From: Pipra filicauda | Lineage: Eukaryota > Chordata > Aves > Passeriformes > Pipridae | DNA length: 64,000 nucleotides | Assembly (NCBI RefSeq): GCF_003945595.2 | Contig: NW_024104528.1 | Coordinates: 124,001-188,000, forward strand | Direction of reading: 5' to 3' | Part shown: piece by piece, positions 9,101-41,700 of the stretch | How positions within the stretch are numbered: the first letter of the stretch is position 1 | Layout of the letters: every line of letters begins with the position of its first letter | The notes under the pieces: generated by a model | Databases searched by the model: none | What the model was told of the DNA's origin: nothing | What the model saw: the letters and a program-made list of their open reading frames with translations, nothing else | Made by a program: the position numbers and the translations under genes

Positions 9101-12100
9101 AAAATAACTAAGAATGTGGTACAGAGAACAGTAACACAGCACCTGGAATAGACAGCTCATTATTTTGAGGTTTTTGTAGTGCTACCTCAAGTTTTTTGGT
9201 CTGGTACTAGGGAAAAGAAGTAATAATTTGCTTTCACTGGGCAGTCTGAGGATGTTAAGAATAAACCCCTTTTATAGGTATCTTCATAAGAAGCTCTCCA
9301 AAGGACAGGCATTATCCCTTCTGGTTATTGACACTGCATGCTAAAGCTGAACTGCGTAGTTTGGAAACCAGAACCAATGCGGAAGGTTAGTGAGTATTAC
9401 AGAGCATTTGAAGAGACTACTGCTTAAGGGTGTTTGCTTAGACTTTTATGATGAATTTCTAGTGGAACTTGTCTTGAGAATGTGCCATCTTGTAGAACCA
9501 AATAAAGAGTAACAGCAGCAATTTTGTGAGTTATTGATCGAGTTATTGAGAAAGAACGAGGAAGTAAGGATCGCAAATTACAACATAAAGAGAATGACTC
9601 TGAAGCAATTTCAAGGGCCTTATTATCTAGGTAGGTTTTTCCTGTAAACATGTGGACTTTGTTTAGAGGTGTGCAGTTTTGTCTTAGCAAGTTCACAGCA
9701 CACACTGTGAACTCTATGGGTGCTGAGTTGACATCCATGTAAGAATGGTAGGGACTTCTGTGAACATGGGCTGCTTGTGTCAGCGTCACCAGATTTTTCT
9801 GTCACTGAGCTGCTTGCCTGGCCACGTCATGGTACTTAGGACCCTCCTGACTGTTGGAGTCAGCTGCCCATGAGCCATGGAGTACTTCATCTCTCCTTGT
9901 CCCCCACCTGCTCTCTGAAATGCATCTTATCTGTATTGCAGCTTTGAGTAATTTTGAGACTTTAGTCTATTATTTAAAGGAAGTTTGAGTACTCTGCTGT
10001 GACGGATCTGAAATGAAAAGAGGAAAGCTTTGTAAATTTACCTTGTACTTCTGTTTAAAGATGAGCTTGTTTCATAGCCTAAAAAACCTGGTTTTTACAT
10101 ATCCAGAGCTGAAGAGCACATATGGTCTTAGCTGATGTGAGAACTGTTTTTTCGTGATTTTGTGGATTGTATGTGTACTTGTTTGGAGAGCAGATGATTC
10201 CCTCTTCATCAGTGACTCTGCTACAAGGCCTCTCTTAGGAACACAGCTATGAGTGAAAAACACCTACCCAAAGATGATACAAACCCATGTCTTGTTGAGT
10301 GGAGCTGACATAATTGACTGCTACTGTCCATTATATTATGTAATGTGTGGTTGAATGTGTCTCATGTACAGTGAACTGCATTTACTGTATTAACTTCCTG
10401 TTACTCCCCTTTCAGAAGGTTTTGTGCCTCAGGGTCACTTATCTCAATGCTCTTTGCTATTTTCAACCCTGGGTTGAACAAGGTTTTGTGTGTGCACACA
10501 CCCATGAAGCCTCTCTCTCTGCAGTATTTTTAAGCTTTGTAGCATACTTTTTTTTTTCTTTTAAAGCAGTAATTTTTATTTCTGAGGACCATGACCATCA
10601 ATCTGTTTGCTTACAGAACCACCCCAGGCACACACTTCTGTCATTCTTTAATCTCTTTGTTGTAAAAGAGCCCCACTGCGATAGTTACTAGGTGACAAGG
10701 CACACACTTTATTTTTTCCCCTTGTTGTTAGTGAGTTCTTCTAGACAGCCTCACCTCAACAAATGCTTCCTGTAGTTATAATTTGTTATGTTTCTTTAGA
10801 TGTCCTCTTGCATGTATTTTAAAATTGGCTGAAGCAAAATAATTTCCTCCTTGCCTATTTACAAGTTAAGTGTTCATACTTTAGGTCAAACTATCTATTT
10901 TATGAAATTAAAAGTTAGAGTTAATAGGGAAGTCCTTTGTAGTCAGGGATTTAAAAGAATCATGTTTGCATTGAATAGGAAGATTGAAAAGACAGGCAGT
11001 TTGAAATGACATAATATTGAATTAAAATGTACCAGATGCTCAGCACGTGCCTGTACTCACAGGATAGCAGGCTACAGTTGGGACAGGTTGTGTTCCTAAT
11101 TAGATCTGTGCAGACAGTCGAAAGCATATAGGGAATTGCTTTCATCATGAATTACCTTTCAGTGGCTGGGAATTAGCAGTAGTGGAATGGAGGAGGGGGG
11201 AGAAGGATTTTCAACCGGTACAGTGGACGAGCAGGCAAGGATGAGGGTGTCAATGGCTTTCCTAAAAAGTAGGAGTGTATGTACTTTTCAGCAGAGGAAA
11301 GGGGAGGATTGACTGTTGCAGACACTACTTTTCTCTGTGCCAGTGAATGGACTCTGAAGTGAGAATTCACTGTTAAAGCATAACCTTCTCTGTACTGCTG
11401 CTGAAGGTGGCTACAGGAAATATTTTTCTTCTTTTTTTTTTTTTTTTTGCATCTTATAGAACCATGTATCAAGATTTTTGATGTTCTACCAAGGTAATCA
11501 ATACTTATGTTGTAGAAGATACTTTCTTGAAGAGCTTAAATGAATGGTTGTCACATTTGTTGCTATTTTTATCATTTGGTTAGCTATTAATAGAGGATGC
11601 TTATATTGTGTAACAAAGGAAGTGAATGAAAAAATTGCTATTTCCTTAGTATTTGCATTCCCTTACGTACCTGTGAGACCTTTCTGTCTTAGAAAGCTGT
11701 TGTGTTGTCCACTTAATGTATTGGCAGGCTCTCTGCTCCCTGCTTTTGATTCCAGTCACTTGTGCTATCAGCAGTTCAGCAGATAAGCACATCTCAATTT
11801 AAGTAGCATGATAAATGGTTGTAACCCTTGCCAGTACCAGCCTTTAATGTTTTGTGTCCTGTGGCTGCTGTTTAACTACTTATCCATTTTAAATTTTACT
11901 TTAGGACTTGGAGATCCTATGTGCTGATGCAGATTTAAACTCTAGTTTTGTGAGTAATGAGGAAAAGTATATATGGGCGTTGCATCTTTGAAGAACATAT
12001 CTATGATGAGAGAAAACAGTATATCTTCAAGAAAAAGGCAAAGTTTTGCTTTCGAAGGGTACAGTCTGTATTCTGATGTATATATACAGGGAGATGTTTT

Positions 12101-15100
12101 GTTCGCTTGTGAAAATGCGGCCCGAGGGCCCATTAATCTGCAAAGTGAGTCTGTCTGAGCTGTGCTCCTGTTCCTCATTCTCTGCTGCTCACATCACCAC
12201 ATTTTCAGTTGCTGCGTTTCCACTCGCTTTGGTTTTTGTTGCTGCACTGTGGGAAAACACAGCCGGCTGTGTCCTCAGCTGTGGAATAGGGGCAGGGACA
12301 CGGGGAAGGTGTGTTAGAGTGTCAAACTAATTGTGAGCTGTAAATCAGAGAGGAGGAGGAGGACTGGTCAGACCAGTTTGTTTGAGTGCAAAGAGTCCTG
12401 TCACAGCAGCAGCAAAGTGTTACAGGCCGGTGACAGAAAGCTTTTCACATGCTGCACTAGATGGATGGAAGTTATTCACGGTATGTGAGCAAGCAAGCTT
12501 GGGCTGGGCTGATCTCAAAATGCCAGTTGGAGAAGTTCCTGCTCGGGCTTTTAACCTGACCTGGTGGTGATTACATTATCTGTGGCATAGGGAGCAGAAG
12601 GGACATACACTGTGAGGGTGAGGGCATTAGGAACAAGACACTTGTGCTGTATTGTTAAGATGAACATCAGCCCTGAGGAAGGAGCAGAGCAGGTGGTTGA
12701 AGGTGAAAGCTTAGCAAAACAGTGCAAGAAGGTCATCCAGTGCTCACCTGGCACTTTGCTGTCAATCAACACACTGTGTGCTTGTTTGATGTTTGAACAT
12801 ATCATTACATAAACTAGTTCACTTGCTTGAGTCAAGATTTGCCTTTTTTGATTGTTTTTGATGCCTTCTGAAAATCACATAACAGGCACTAAACTATTGT
12901 GTTTTCTTAAAGTGCAATATTACTTAACCTTAGTACTTTCCTGATTTTGGAAAAATCATTTGTAAGGCTGAGTAGGATGATAGACAATTGATATTAAACC
13001 TGGAAAGGCATGGAGCTGCTATCAAATGTGTAGCTGGTGTCCAAATAGTATCTGCAACTTGCTATATTTGTGTGTTTGATGTAAAACAGTCAGATATTAG
13101 CATGTCTCATTTCAGCTAGCTACTGCTAGGCTGGCAGTGTTGATCCTTTTAAGCTTCTTTCACACAAAACCTTTTGCTTACAAAACCATGAGCCTTTCCT
13201 TTAGTAGAATTACTGCAGTTTTCTGTCTCTGGCATTACAGAGGAGGTATCTGCTATACTCAGTTGCCTCAGGGAGGCACAACAAACTTTGGATGCTCAAG
13301 AGACATTTGAATATCAATGTGAACTTGCACTGCTCCACATGATGTCTTTGTCTGGAAGTTTCTGATGTGAATATAAATTGTGATCCTGTGGTCAACTGTT
13401 AAGTTCAGTTTCTGTTTAAAAGTTAGTAATTAGAATGCAAAAAATAATACTATTCAGTGACAGTAGGAAAAAAAAATCTATGTATGTCATGAACAGATTC
13501 AGATAGATTTGAACAGATAAGTCTAAAATGCAGTGTATTAGAATCAGAAAGACTGGGAACTTAATGTGGTAAATTTTATTCTAGGTGCTATTGAAAATTC
13601 AAGTAGGACTGTAGGGAACACTGAATCATAATTTACTTTTCACGCTTTAACCAGTTGATATAATCACTGCTCAAATTCTTACATTGATACAAAACCTGCG
13701 CTTTATTTATGATTGATATTAACTGTAAGCTATTATGGATATAGAGTAGGTGGCTTTTTTTTTTTTTTGCTCTGTGACTAATTGAGTTGTGCAAATAATT
13801 GTATTTCTGCTTCCATGTAGATTAATCTTTCTCTTTAATTCACAGTGTTGTTTATGGAAGGAAGTAACACAATAAGAAAACATAGCGACCTCCCTAATGT
13901 GCTCTCTTAACAGGGGTATATTTTTCACTTGTTACTTTCAGATGAAGATAAACCACCCAGTTTGCTGACTGGAGGGGAAATTTTATGTATAACAACCAAC
14001 ATAGAAGTTCATGTATCTGATTCTACCACTTTTTTCTTGTGGAAGTGGTGAACTGCAGCAACTGGGCAGTCATGAGCAGGGTTGAGGCAGTAGTACATCA
14101 AACAACTACATGTTTTTGGAGATTTTATAACGCTTTAGAAGATACTTTATAAAAGGCTTAAAATAAGCTAAAAACCCCTCTGATCATTCTACAGAAAGCA
14201 TCAGCAAGAACTTAGACTGGAGTAACTGCTATGGAAAAAAATACCTCAGTACCTCAGCTTTATGCTAATATAATAGTTCTTTTACAGCTGAATGGATAAT
14301 AAACTACCTATGACGAGAGGGAACACTTACTAGAAGGTGAAATTTTCTTCCATCTTAACTGTATCATTTGCAAATTATCTTATGGTTATAGACTGTATTA
14401 AGTGCACCAGTCTCAAAGCATTGCTTTTTACTGGCTTTTTAATTAAGTAGGACCTAACGTGTTCTGCTACTATGAAACTGAGCATAACTGCAAAAAAAAG
14501 TATTCATTCTTTTGATTACACATTGAGATTGTCAGTTGGGTTTTTTTGTTGTTTTAGAATATCAGTAGTGTACACTGTGAGCTTTCATTATTAGCAGAAG
14601 TTACCAGAGATTAGATAGGTTCCAAAAGAGTGTTTGTTTGGACTGCACAAACCAAGTAGATGGATTTCTTGTCTCCAGTGTTGACCTTAAACATAAATCG
14701 TTTGAAGCAAAGAGGAATCAAGGATTTTATTAATTATTGGAGATGTGTTTGTAAAATTCTCTCATTCCCCTTCTCTATTCTCATTTGTACCTGTCCCTTA
14801 CTATTTGTTCATGTTGATTTATATGGAGTTAGAGATTGTGGCATTGAGGTTTTTTGCTTTGAAACCAAAAAGGAAAAGTGGTTTGCATGTTACTTAATAA
14901 ATGTTTAATTCTTGTTTGATTACTTGTGACTCTTGTCCAGTCATGACATGTTCCCTTTCGTACTCTCAGCCATATGCTCAGTTTTTGCAAATGCTTTTCT
15001 CTTGTTGATTAAGTGGCAGTTGTAGCTCAGCTGTTGGTTTCAGATCTTGGTGGTAGATGTTTTGTGTGATGGTATTTTCTGGTAGAAACAGCTGGGCTGA

Positions 15101-16418
15101 AGGTGCTGCTTTCTTTCCTTAGCTGATTTCTATACCTAACAGTGCAAGGTCATAGTGGTAACAATTAGTGACAGACCTAATGGGACCTACTTATCCTTCT
15201 GCTTTAGTGGTGAGCCTTAGTATGGAATGCTGGCTGATAAGGCAGGACTAGGGCGAGTGGAGCCAAGCAGTACAAAGGGGTTTCCTTTCAGACTGAGGCA
15301 AAGGGCACGGAGCATGGAGCTGAGTGACTTGGATTGTGTGGCTGTGTGAGGGAGAGCTGAACAAATGAGAAAGCAAGGGTGAAAACAAGTTTGATGTTGC
15401 AAGGTGGCAAGGTTACTGCTTTCTTTGAGACAACTGTTGGAATAGCAGAGTTGAATTTATAAATGAAGAATTTGCTTTGTTTTTAAATAGCCTAATTTAT
15501 CCATTATAGGGGGATAGGGTTGCATTTAAAAGTTAGGATTGCTGTAATGAATTTCTCCTAATGGAAATAAGGGCTTCTTGTGCTTGCTAAAATTGCCAGT
15601 AGTCTTACCAGGCACCCGACCATCTGGAAATCCTGAAAAAGAAGATACAGTGTTATACTCAGGCTCTTCCATAAGTGTTCTGGCTATTGGCATCTCAAGA
15701 TGGTGTCCTATTAGTAGAACACTTTCTGCAGAGCTTTTCAAGTCTTCTAATATTTGCTTTGCAAGCTACTTTTTGAGAGAGCAGATCTGCCACAGACCAT
15801 CTGTGCTCTTCCACAGGGGATTTTGGTTTCTTGAAAGTAGATGGGAAAAGAGAATCTCACCCCCATCCTCCCCCAGTCCTTTCCCTTGGGTTCCTGGGTA
15901 CACACACAGTTGCTGTATGACTGCTGAGTGAGGATGTGACAGTAAGGAAGTTGAATATTCTGGCTGGCTGTGGGGGGAGGTCACCCTATGTTGTAAAAAT
16001 GAGTAAGTCAAGACATATTGTTACTTTCAAATAATTTGTAGGAAAGTGAAAGCTGTAATGACTTTTTTTGTCATTTTATGTCTGAAGTGCTTTTTCAGAG
16101 GTGATTACTTGGAATTTTTGTGGATTTAAATGGTAGAATTATTAATTCTAAAAATCTGGTGTTTTTATTGTCTTGGCATTTACTGTTTCACTAATTGCTG
16201 TTTGTTATCCCTGATTTCTCACCTTGTTTTAGAAAAACTTAATATTGGAGCATTTACTTAAAGTTGTGCTGAAAGAGCAACAAACTCTGCATAACACTTA
16301 ACATAACGCTTTGAATTTTACTTATAAAGTAGCCTTTATCTCCCCTCAGTCTCTTTTGGTTGTGAATATAATATGTTGTGTAATATGAATCCTACATCTA
16401 GATTTCTGAAGGAAGATT

Positions 16419-34993
<18,575 letters not shown>

Positions 34994-35345
34994 CTAAAAC
35001 TTCTATGGACTAACCAACATGAAGATGCAGAAAAGGCAGGTGCTACAGACCACTGTTTTTTACACTTTGCCTGCCAGCACAAGCATCTGGTATTTTGCAA
35101 AAAAAGCCTTTGACCACAGAGGCTTAGTTGTGTGAGAGATCGACAGGGTTTGGCATCACTGTGGTTCTGTCAACCCAGCCTGAGGAGCTGCTGAATTTCA
35201 CTACACACTACATTTATCTAGAACTTTTATTTGAAAGGACATACAGATGCTTTGCAGTGCATACTACGTTTTGAGTGAGTTGCTGTGAGATTTTAATTTC
35301 TTCACTGTGTAATTAATCAGTCTCTTAATGATGGAACTTGAAAAA

Positions 35346-35351
35346 AATAAA
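35346..35351 (+). terminator. CCDC186: proximal poly(A) signal AATAAA
   Basis: The first canonical AATAAA after the stop codon, about 355 nt downstream of it, followed by TTATGTCTTAGTTGCTTTTG, which is U/GU-rich as expected of a downstream element. Use would give a short 3' UTR. Confidence 0.5.
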
Positions 35352-35739
35352 GCCAATTATGTCTTAGTTGCTTTTGAACATATCCAGTGTTACTGAGCTT
35401 TAAGGGCTTTCAGACATTATTTCCTTTCTTGCATATTATTTCTGATCCTTAGGTTGATTAAGCATTTTTGACATATGCATGGAAAAGTGCTCTGTCACAA
35501 AATTTTGGGATTTAAGTGGTGGCCACGATATTGCATATTTTCTGCTTTAGATTAACATTCAACTGCTCGGTTTCTTTATTCAAATGAAGTGAAACAACAG
35601 TAAAACTAAGGGATTAAGAAGCTTTCTGATTTAGGTCTTGAGTACATGTAATTGAAACCAATGTCAGTTCAACAAATCTTTTAAACCCTTGATCTTCAGG
35701 CATATGGATCTAAAGAAGTCTGATATCAAGTAATTGGTT

Positions 35740-35745
35740 AATAAA
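35740..35745 (+). terminator. CCDC186: second poly(A) signal AATAAA
   Basis: Canonical hexamer in GGTTAATAAAGATTTCTGAG with a moderate GU-rich stretch (CTTCTGTGTAAC) after it. A possible alternative 3' end. Confidence 0.4.
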
Positions 35746-38445
35746 GATTTCTGAGCTTCTGTGTAACTAACAGCATTTAAGAAGTAGGAGTGTTAGTTGC
35801 CCATTGTTCCATAAGTACACGTAGACGTGGTGATTGCATCTGTTTCAAAGACAAATGGAAGTTAACTAACTTTTCTTATTACCTATGGCTAGACCAGTCA
35901 ATGAGAGTAGTGGTAAAAAATAAGAAATATATTTATATGGGATTTTAATCTATTGTTGGACTGTGGAAGTGGCACAGAAATCTGTCCAACTCCTTGATTT
36001 TACTGTTGTAAAGAATTAGTTGGTCAAAATGGCACAAACTGAGGGCTGTTATTTAGTCCTTCAGCGTCTGAGAGGGTTATGGAGGAAGAGTATCAAGGTG
36101 ACAAAATTTGGGTTAGTCACAACATCATGTTCACATTTTAATTTAATTCCAGGATAAATAATATACAGGATCTGAAATATCTCTGTTGCAGCAGTAAATG
36201 CATAGTTTCTGTATCTATTGCCTTTTGACCAAAATAAATAGATCAGATTACAGTGTAAATATATACACCAGGTTTTTATTAAATACTTGAACTTCCTATT
36301 GACATGAAAACAGAGTCCCTGTACATTTACAATAGCAGTGCTTTAGCTATTTTAATCAGAAGGGGGGGGTTGTAAGAATCTGTCTTACTGCAGGCACCTT
36401 TTGCATCCTACACATATGAATGATGTAGGGGTGTGTACACCATTTTCAGGTGCCACTGAGTTGCTTGAGCTTTGTAATGAAACACACAGAGCAAAAGGGC
36501 CTGATTTGGTGTGAATAGTTTGGTTCAAGACAATGAGATTTCCTTATTACTTTAAAAATAGGCGTCTCTGAAAGTCCTTGCGGGATCAAGACCTGGTTTG
36601 TGGTCCAGAGGACTTCAAGAGCCTGGGATGACAGGTCCTTTCAGTGTCAAAGGATCAAGTATCTCTTTAGAAAGGGAGAGTGGGAACAAATTGTTTAAAA
36701 CCTGACCGAGCATTATGTAGAAATTGCAAGCCTTTAATCTGGGTGGGTTTTTATACATCTATTTTTCTAATTCCTGAGAGCAATGGTTATCTGAAGTGTT
36801 AGGGAACTTGGACCAGTCCAGTCATGGGACTACCTCTGCTTTACTGTTGTTTAAGTGATGTAAAAAGGAAAATACCTGGCTCTGCTGGAGCAGATTTGTC
36901 ACCAGCTTCCAGGAAGTGAACAGACAGTTGTTTGTGACTGAGCTAGATCTTCTGCTGAGAGAAAGTATTTTAGAACAATTTGCATGCTAAAACATAGCTT
37001 AGCTCTTGTATGTTTGTGTTTTCATGCTTTAATGTACCAGATCTCCAGATATTTTCAGGCGTTCAGCTGAATGACTCCAGTATTTTAGATACCATGTTAA
37101 TATTGTAATCATTTAATGTATGTTCTCCAGGTGTACAGTGTGAATGAAGGAGAGGTGTGGTGCAGATGGAATCAGTGCAATGATGTGGAAATTCTTATTT
37201 CTTTTTGGCATGGTTGTTTCTCCTTTTAAGTTATTTGAGAAACCCAGTTAGCTGTCCTCCTGCCCTGCTGGCAATGCTGCTTACTCTTTGTAGCACTAGT
37301 AACTTTTCAGACTTTTTTTCCTTGGTCATGGAGACACACAAAGCAGACAAAATATCACACTGTTTATTGTGCACGGTACTTTCATGGACCAAAGTTGTCA
37401 TCCACAGGTGTTACTTGAAACACATCTGTTAGAGATGGAAATGTCATTCTAGCTTGCACAGTGGCAAATGACTCTCTAGTTAGCCCAGAATGTGATGAAT
37501 ACCCAATGGGGTCAGCCAGCAACTTTACTTGATGATGTTCCTCATTTCTGAGAGGCAGTGATGTATTAGCCATAAAATGTTACTGGCAGGCCAGGTGCTG
37601 TGGTTTCCATGGGATTACTTGTCAGGAGGGTGATACTGTTGGTGCACGTAAAGAGAATACTTTCTGTGGAAAAATGTGTTCCTTTGGGGTGGTTCACACA
37701 GGTGAACACCAGCTGGTGCAGAGTGGCTGCAAGACTTGCTTGCAATCACATTCCACTTATCTTTGTTTTGGAAACTTTACTGAAACTGAAAACTGTCCTC
37801 TGATAAACTGCATTTTAGAGATAAACTAATTATGAAGGCAGCCTGGAGCATTTAGGTACCTACCTGTCACTGAAATTCAGTGTCCATTAGATGTGTAATT
37901 GCTACAGGCTGCTGTTGAAAATTCCAAGCTTGAAGCTAGTTGTGTCTTACAGGCTTAAACATCTGTTTCTTAAATACTCAGGGTGCTCTTTTAATTCGAA
38001 CATCACACATACAGATGTTGTTAGAGACCCTACAAGAAAGCTGCCTATGCTTTTCTACCCTCTGTAAAATTCAGAGCTTTCATTTTCTGAATGAAGTCTG
38101 ACCCTCTGACCTGAGGAATACCATTTTATGCTATAGAAATCACTGGCTTTCTGCCATGTAGACTTGTGCAATATTTTTAATTATAGTGTCCAGAAAAATG
38201 GAGATTGATTTTTTTCCTTGGATATTTTCTCCTTATCTTTACTTGTTGCTGGCAACACCTGCAGTGTCTCTGAATATTTCTCATTACAATGGTTTGGTTC
38301 ATAACTAAAAAAAAAAAAGAAACTGTATCTCTGGCTTCCAGTGCATCAGGTGTCTGAATCTAGGAGGGGCTCAGAGAATAAGGCCTGTCAGAAAAGGATA
38401 TTCACCCTTCCTGCTGTCAGCAGGAAGCACTGTGACTGCATACCA

Positions 38446-38458
38446 GCAGTAGGTGGCA
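38446..38458 (+). promoter_or_regulatory. CTCF-like core near the gene's 3' end
   Basis: GCAGTAGGTGGCA matches CCASYAGRKGGCR at all but the first position. It lies about 300 bases before the distal poly(A) site, at the border between gene and downstream intergenic DNA. A weaker similar site is at 39141-39153. Confidence 0.35.
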
Positions 38459-38731
38459 CAAGGAATCAGGTGTACCGTGTCCCACCTGTCCATGGGCAGA
38501 TGGCTGCGGTGCAGGGGGAGCTGGGTGGTATTTAGAGCTTTTCCAAGATGGATGGGCGTTTCCTTCCCGTTTTCGTGTCCTAACTGAAACTATGTTGAAT
38601 CTTCCAATATATGTGTGTCAGTCATCCGAATATACACAGAATGTCTATTGGTTTAATTTTGTAGATACCTGTTTCTGTATAAAGTTTTTGAAGATATTGC
38701 TATACCTTATGTATATACTGTACTTTGAAAT

Positions 38732-38737
38732 AATAAA
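38732..38737 (+). terminator. CCDC186: distal poly(A) signal AATAAA, likely main 3' end
   Basis: AATAAA lies in an AT-rich block with TGTATATACTGTACTTTG just upstream, which supplies two UGUA motifs for cleavage factor Im. A G/T-rich stretch (TGCTTTGGGTCTGTGGTTTG) follows at about 25 bases. All parts of a strong cleavage site are present. The sequence beyond becomes more GC-rich, which fits the end of the transcription unit. Confidence 0.7.
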
Positions 38738-38760
38738 CATACAAATGTATGAAAGTCTGC

Positions 38761-41700
38761 TTTGGGTCTGTGGTTTGTCCTGCTGTTTATTTACTGCTGC
38801 CTAACTCGGGGTTGTGCTGACGGCTCTCAGTGAGGGCCTGCGGGGGTGGCAGCGGGTGCTCACCGTTAGGGAGTGGGAGCCTCCCAGTCCCACAGTGCAG
38901 AGGTGTCCTTGTGATGCTTGTAAACAAGTACTCTGGGCTACAAGGAGCTGGATTAACAGCTGACTGTTCTTGCTGGTGTGCAGGGCACCATCAAAGCGCC
39001 TTCTTGTTCCCCCCCTCGTGGAACAAGGTGGATTTCAGTGGATATAAGCAATAGGATCAGTGTTGGAGGCGTTGCTGCTCCCCCCAGCCTGGCAGGGCTG
39101 TGCTCGCTGCCAGCCTCCGCTTTCCTATTGCACCGTGTAAACAGGAGGTGGCAGTGCCTCTTCTCCGGTACTGCCAGTGGGTTTAACAGCAAAGCCAGAG
39201 AAAACAGGCCAGCTCTCCTCTCCCTGCTGTACTTTATCCCTTGGAAACTGCGGTGGACAGGTGATAAGTGTGCTGCAGTTCAGTGCTGCAGTCCCAGTAA
39301 GCAGCCCCAATGCTCGACTCCCCTTTTCCATTGTGCAATATGAATTTAACAGTCCTGCAGTCACAGTGGCAAGGGCTGGTTCCTTGGCTGCGGCTCCACA
39401 GTTGGGATGCTATTTGCTGCTCTGATTTATTTATTCCCTTGTAGAGATCTGATGTGTTTAGCCACGATGGTACTGTTTTATAAAAATAGTAAAGGATGCT
39501 GTCTGGTTCCTGGCTGTTCATTGTGGCTGTGCTTATATTAAAAACTTGGGAATTGGATTTGTATGGGTTGTCCTGCCCTTGCAACCTCATTGTAGGGAGA
39601 CATTAGAAAAGGAAAAAGGAATACTGTGAATGGGATAATTATGGAGTTTATTCAAGTATCTCCCTGAGTACCTTAAATTAGACAAGGTGGTATCCTATTT
39701 TCTGCTGAAATTTAATGGTAAACTACCACAAGCTTCCCAGGACGGGGGCTCCCGGTAAGTTTTCTGGTTACTGTTACCTGTCTGACCCTTTGTCAAAATT
39801 GTTTTGCAGTTTACCTTTTTTTCTTCCAGCCTTTTCCACTGATGGGAGGTACAGCTCTTGGTGACAGATGTGACCAAAAATCAAGGCTCGTTTGTGCTTT
39901 CCTAGTACTTAATGCTGTGTTTTGGAAACAAGGGCCTGAAGCTAAGCTTCCTCAAATACTAGTTTTGGCTTTGGTGGTATTTGCAAGTAGCCATTTGGTG
40001 AACCACTTCCCCACCTGTTTTTAGGTGTCACACAGGCTGACATGGCACAGCTCTGTGTGCAGAGGGTTCTTGTGGCACACTAGTGTTAAGTGCTTGGTCC
40101 TGAAGGAAGCCAGTCTGATACTGGAGCTCTTGGGTGTTAAATATCTAACCAGTGTTAGCAGTTTGCTTCTCTGGCTGGCTGTGAACAAGGAAATCAGTGC
40201 TGCTATTTTTTCCTCCCTCTCTACTTTATTTTTAGGGTTTTCTTTAATAGCGAGCTCTGCTCAGGGTTTTGTTTTTGCGGTTGTTTTTAGGCTATTTTGC
40301 ATTAAACCACAGTGGGTCTGTGCCAGATTTTGCAAGATTTTTGCATGCATAAATGTAACTGTTGCAGTAGAAGAGTGCTACTGAACAAGTTGTTCTTATC
40401 TAACGTGTCTAAATATGCTCTTTCATGTGTTTGTTGCTGTTCTGCTCCAGTGGATGCCCTATAGCCAGGAAATCCTCTGGCCCTCGGGTCTCACTGTGCT
40501 CTTGACCCTATGCAGCTGCCCACTGATCTTGGCAGGGCTGCTCAAATGCCTCAAGTGGAGCACCTTGCTCACTAACAGGCTGAATCCTATGAATGTCTAA
40601 GAGCTTCTTAAGAAGGTTCTATTTTAAAATAATCCCATGTGTGTGTAATAAGGAAAAGCAGCAGAGGAAGCATGGAGAGAAGTCTGTGAGCTCTAACCAA
40701 AGTGCTGGTGTTCGACACAAGGTAGATGAGCACAGCCTAGCAAGCACTGCTGCTCCCTTTGGGGTCGTTGGTGAGTCCTTAAAAGCTGCCCTGGGCCATC
40801 CAAGCTGCAGGTCTTTGGGAACAGGTGCTGCCTTTGGAGATAGATTGAAGCAGGGTGCAACTGCAGGGCAGTGTTTTCAAGCTGCGCTCTGCAGCCAGAC
40901 AGAAGGCTGCACTGTGAAAGGGACTGGTTAAAAATACTCTAAAAATGATAGATCTGAAATTATTTTAACTCCAGTCAGTGCCTGGCACAGGAGAGAGGAA
41001 GAAGGTGAGAATCACTTATATCAACACTGTGGGTAAAAGGAGCATATGGCCAAGCTAATGGCTGAAAAAACAAGCCTAGCGCTGGTCAGCTTAAACCTGT
41101 TTTGTGAGTCTGTAAATTCTCTGGAAACATTGGCAAGTACAAGAGGTTGAAAACCACCAAACTTTGGCTCCGAGTTCTGACCTGATCATGTTGTAAATGG
41201 CTTGTACTAATCAACTCCTCTGGCTTCACCTTAGTAATTAGATTATCAGAGCAATATTGATTAGGTGGACTCTGGAAAATATTTAAGGTCTTCAGCCTTC
41301 TGGAGAAGGGACCTTCAGCCAAGAAGTGAAATGAGAAATCAGAACAAGGTGCTGTCAGCTTCTCAGGGACTTAACATCAGGAGTGACACAGGCTGATGGC
41401 AACCGGTCTGAAGATGCCCTTTCCCCGATCCCTTCCCCTTGCCATGTGTCTGATCTGGTCCTAGGGCTCACTGAAACCAGTGGGGATGGCTGGAACAGGG
41501 AACAAGACTGTCCCACAGGTAGGGTTATTGTCCACTGCTGTCCACCTGCTCCCAAGCTGTTCAAGCAGCTTCCAATGCACTGCAGGTGACAGCTCAGCTT
41601 TTCAAGGCAAAGCAAGGAGTATTTGTTTTCCCTGGCAGTGCTGCCCTGTGACCTGCAGCATGTCAGAGGTGGTTGCACAGCTCCCACATCCTCCATGCTG

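Larger units (their letters stand above)
2767..16349 (+). other. CCDC186: CCDC186 intron 1 (13.6 kb)
   Basis: Intron between the CpG-island donor (GTGAGG) and a pyrimidine-rich acceptor (TTTATCTCCCCTCAG) at 16349. After 3330 the sequence is AT-rich and contains homopolymer T runs (for example 11432-11448) but no recognisable gene, transposon or RNA gene. The open frames in it are short and not splice-supported. The intron's size and position make it the natural place for intronic enhancers, but no specific element is evident. Confidence 0.75.
34994..38760 (+). other. CCDC186: CCDC186 3' UTR (about 3.8 kb to the distal site)
   Basis: AT-rich sequence with no coding potential between the stop codon and the distal poly(A) signal. 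Proximal AATAAA signals at 35346-35351, 35740-35745 and 36233-36238 could give shorter mRNAs. A G8 run is at 36363-36370 and a CTCF-like core at 38446-38458. The length is inferred from the signals, not from transcript data. Confidence 0.6.

Noticed and set aside
11432..11448. T17 run in intron 1 as a possible retroposon tail
   Set aside because: No poly(A) signal or element body is recognisable beside it; likely a simple homopolymer.
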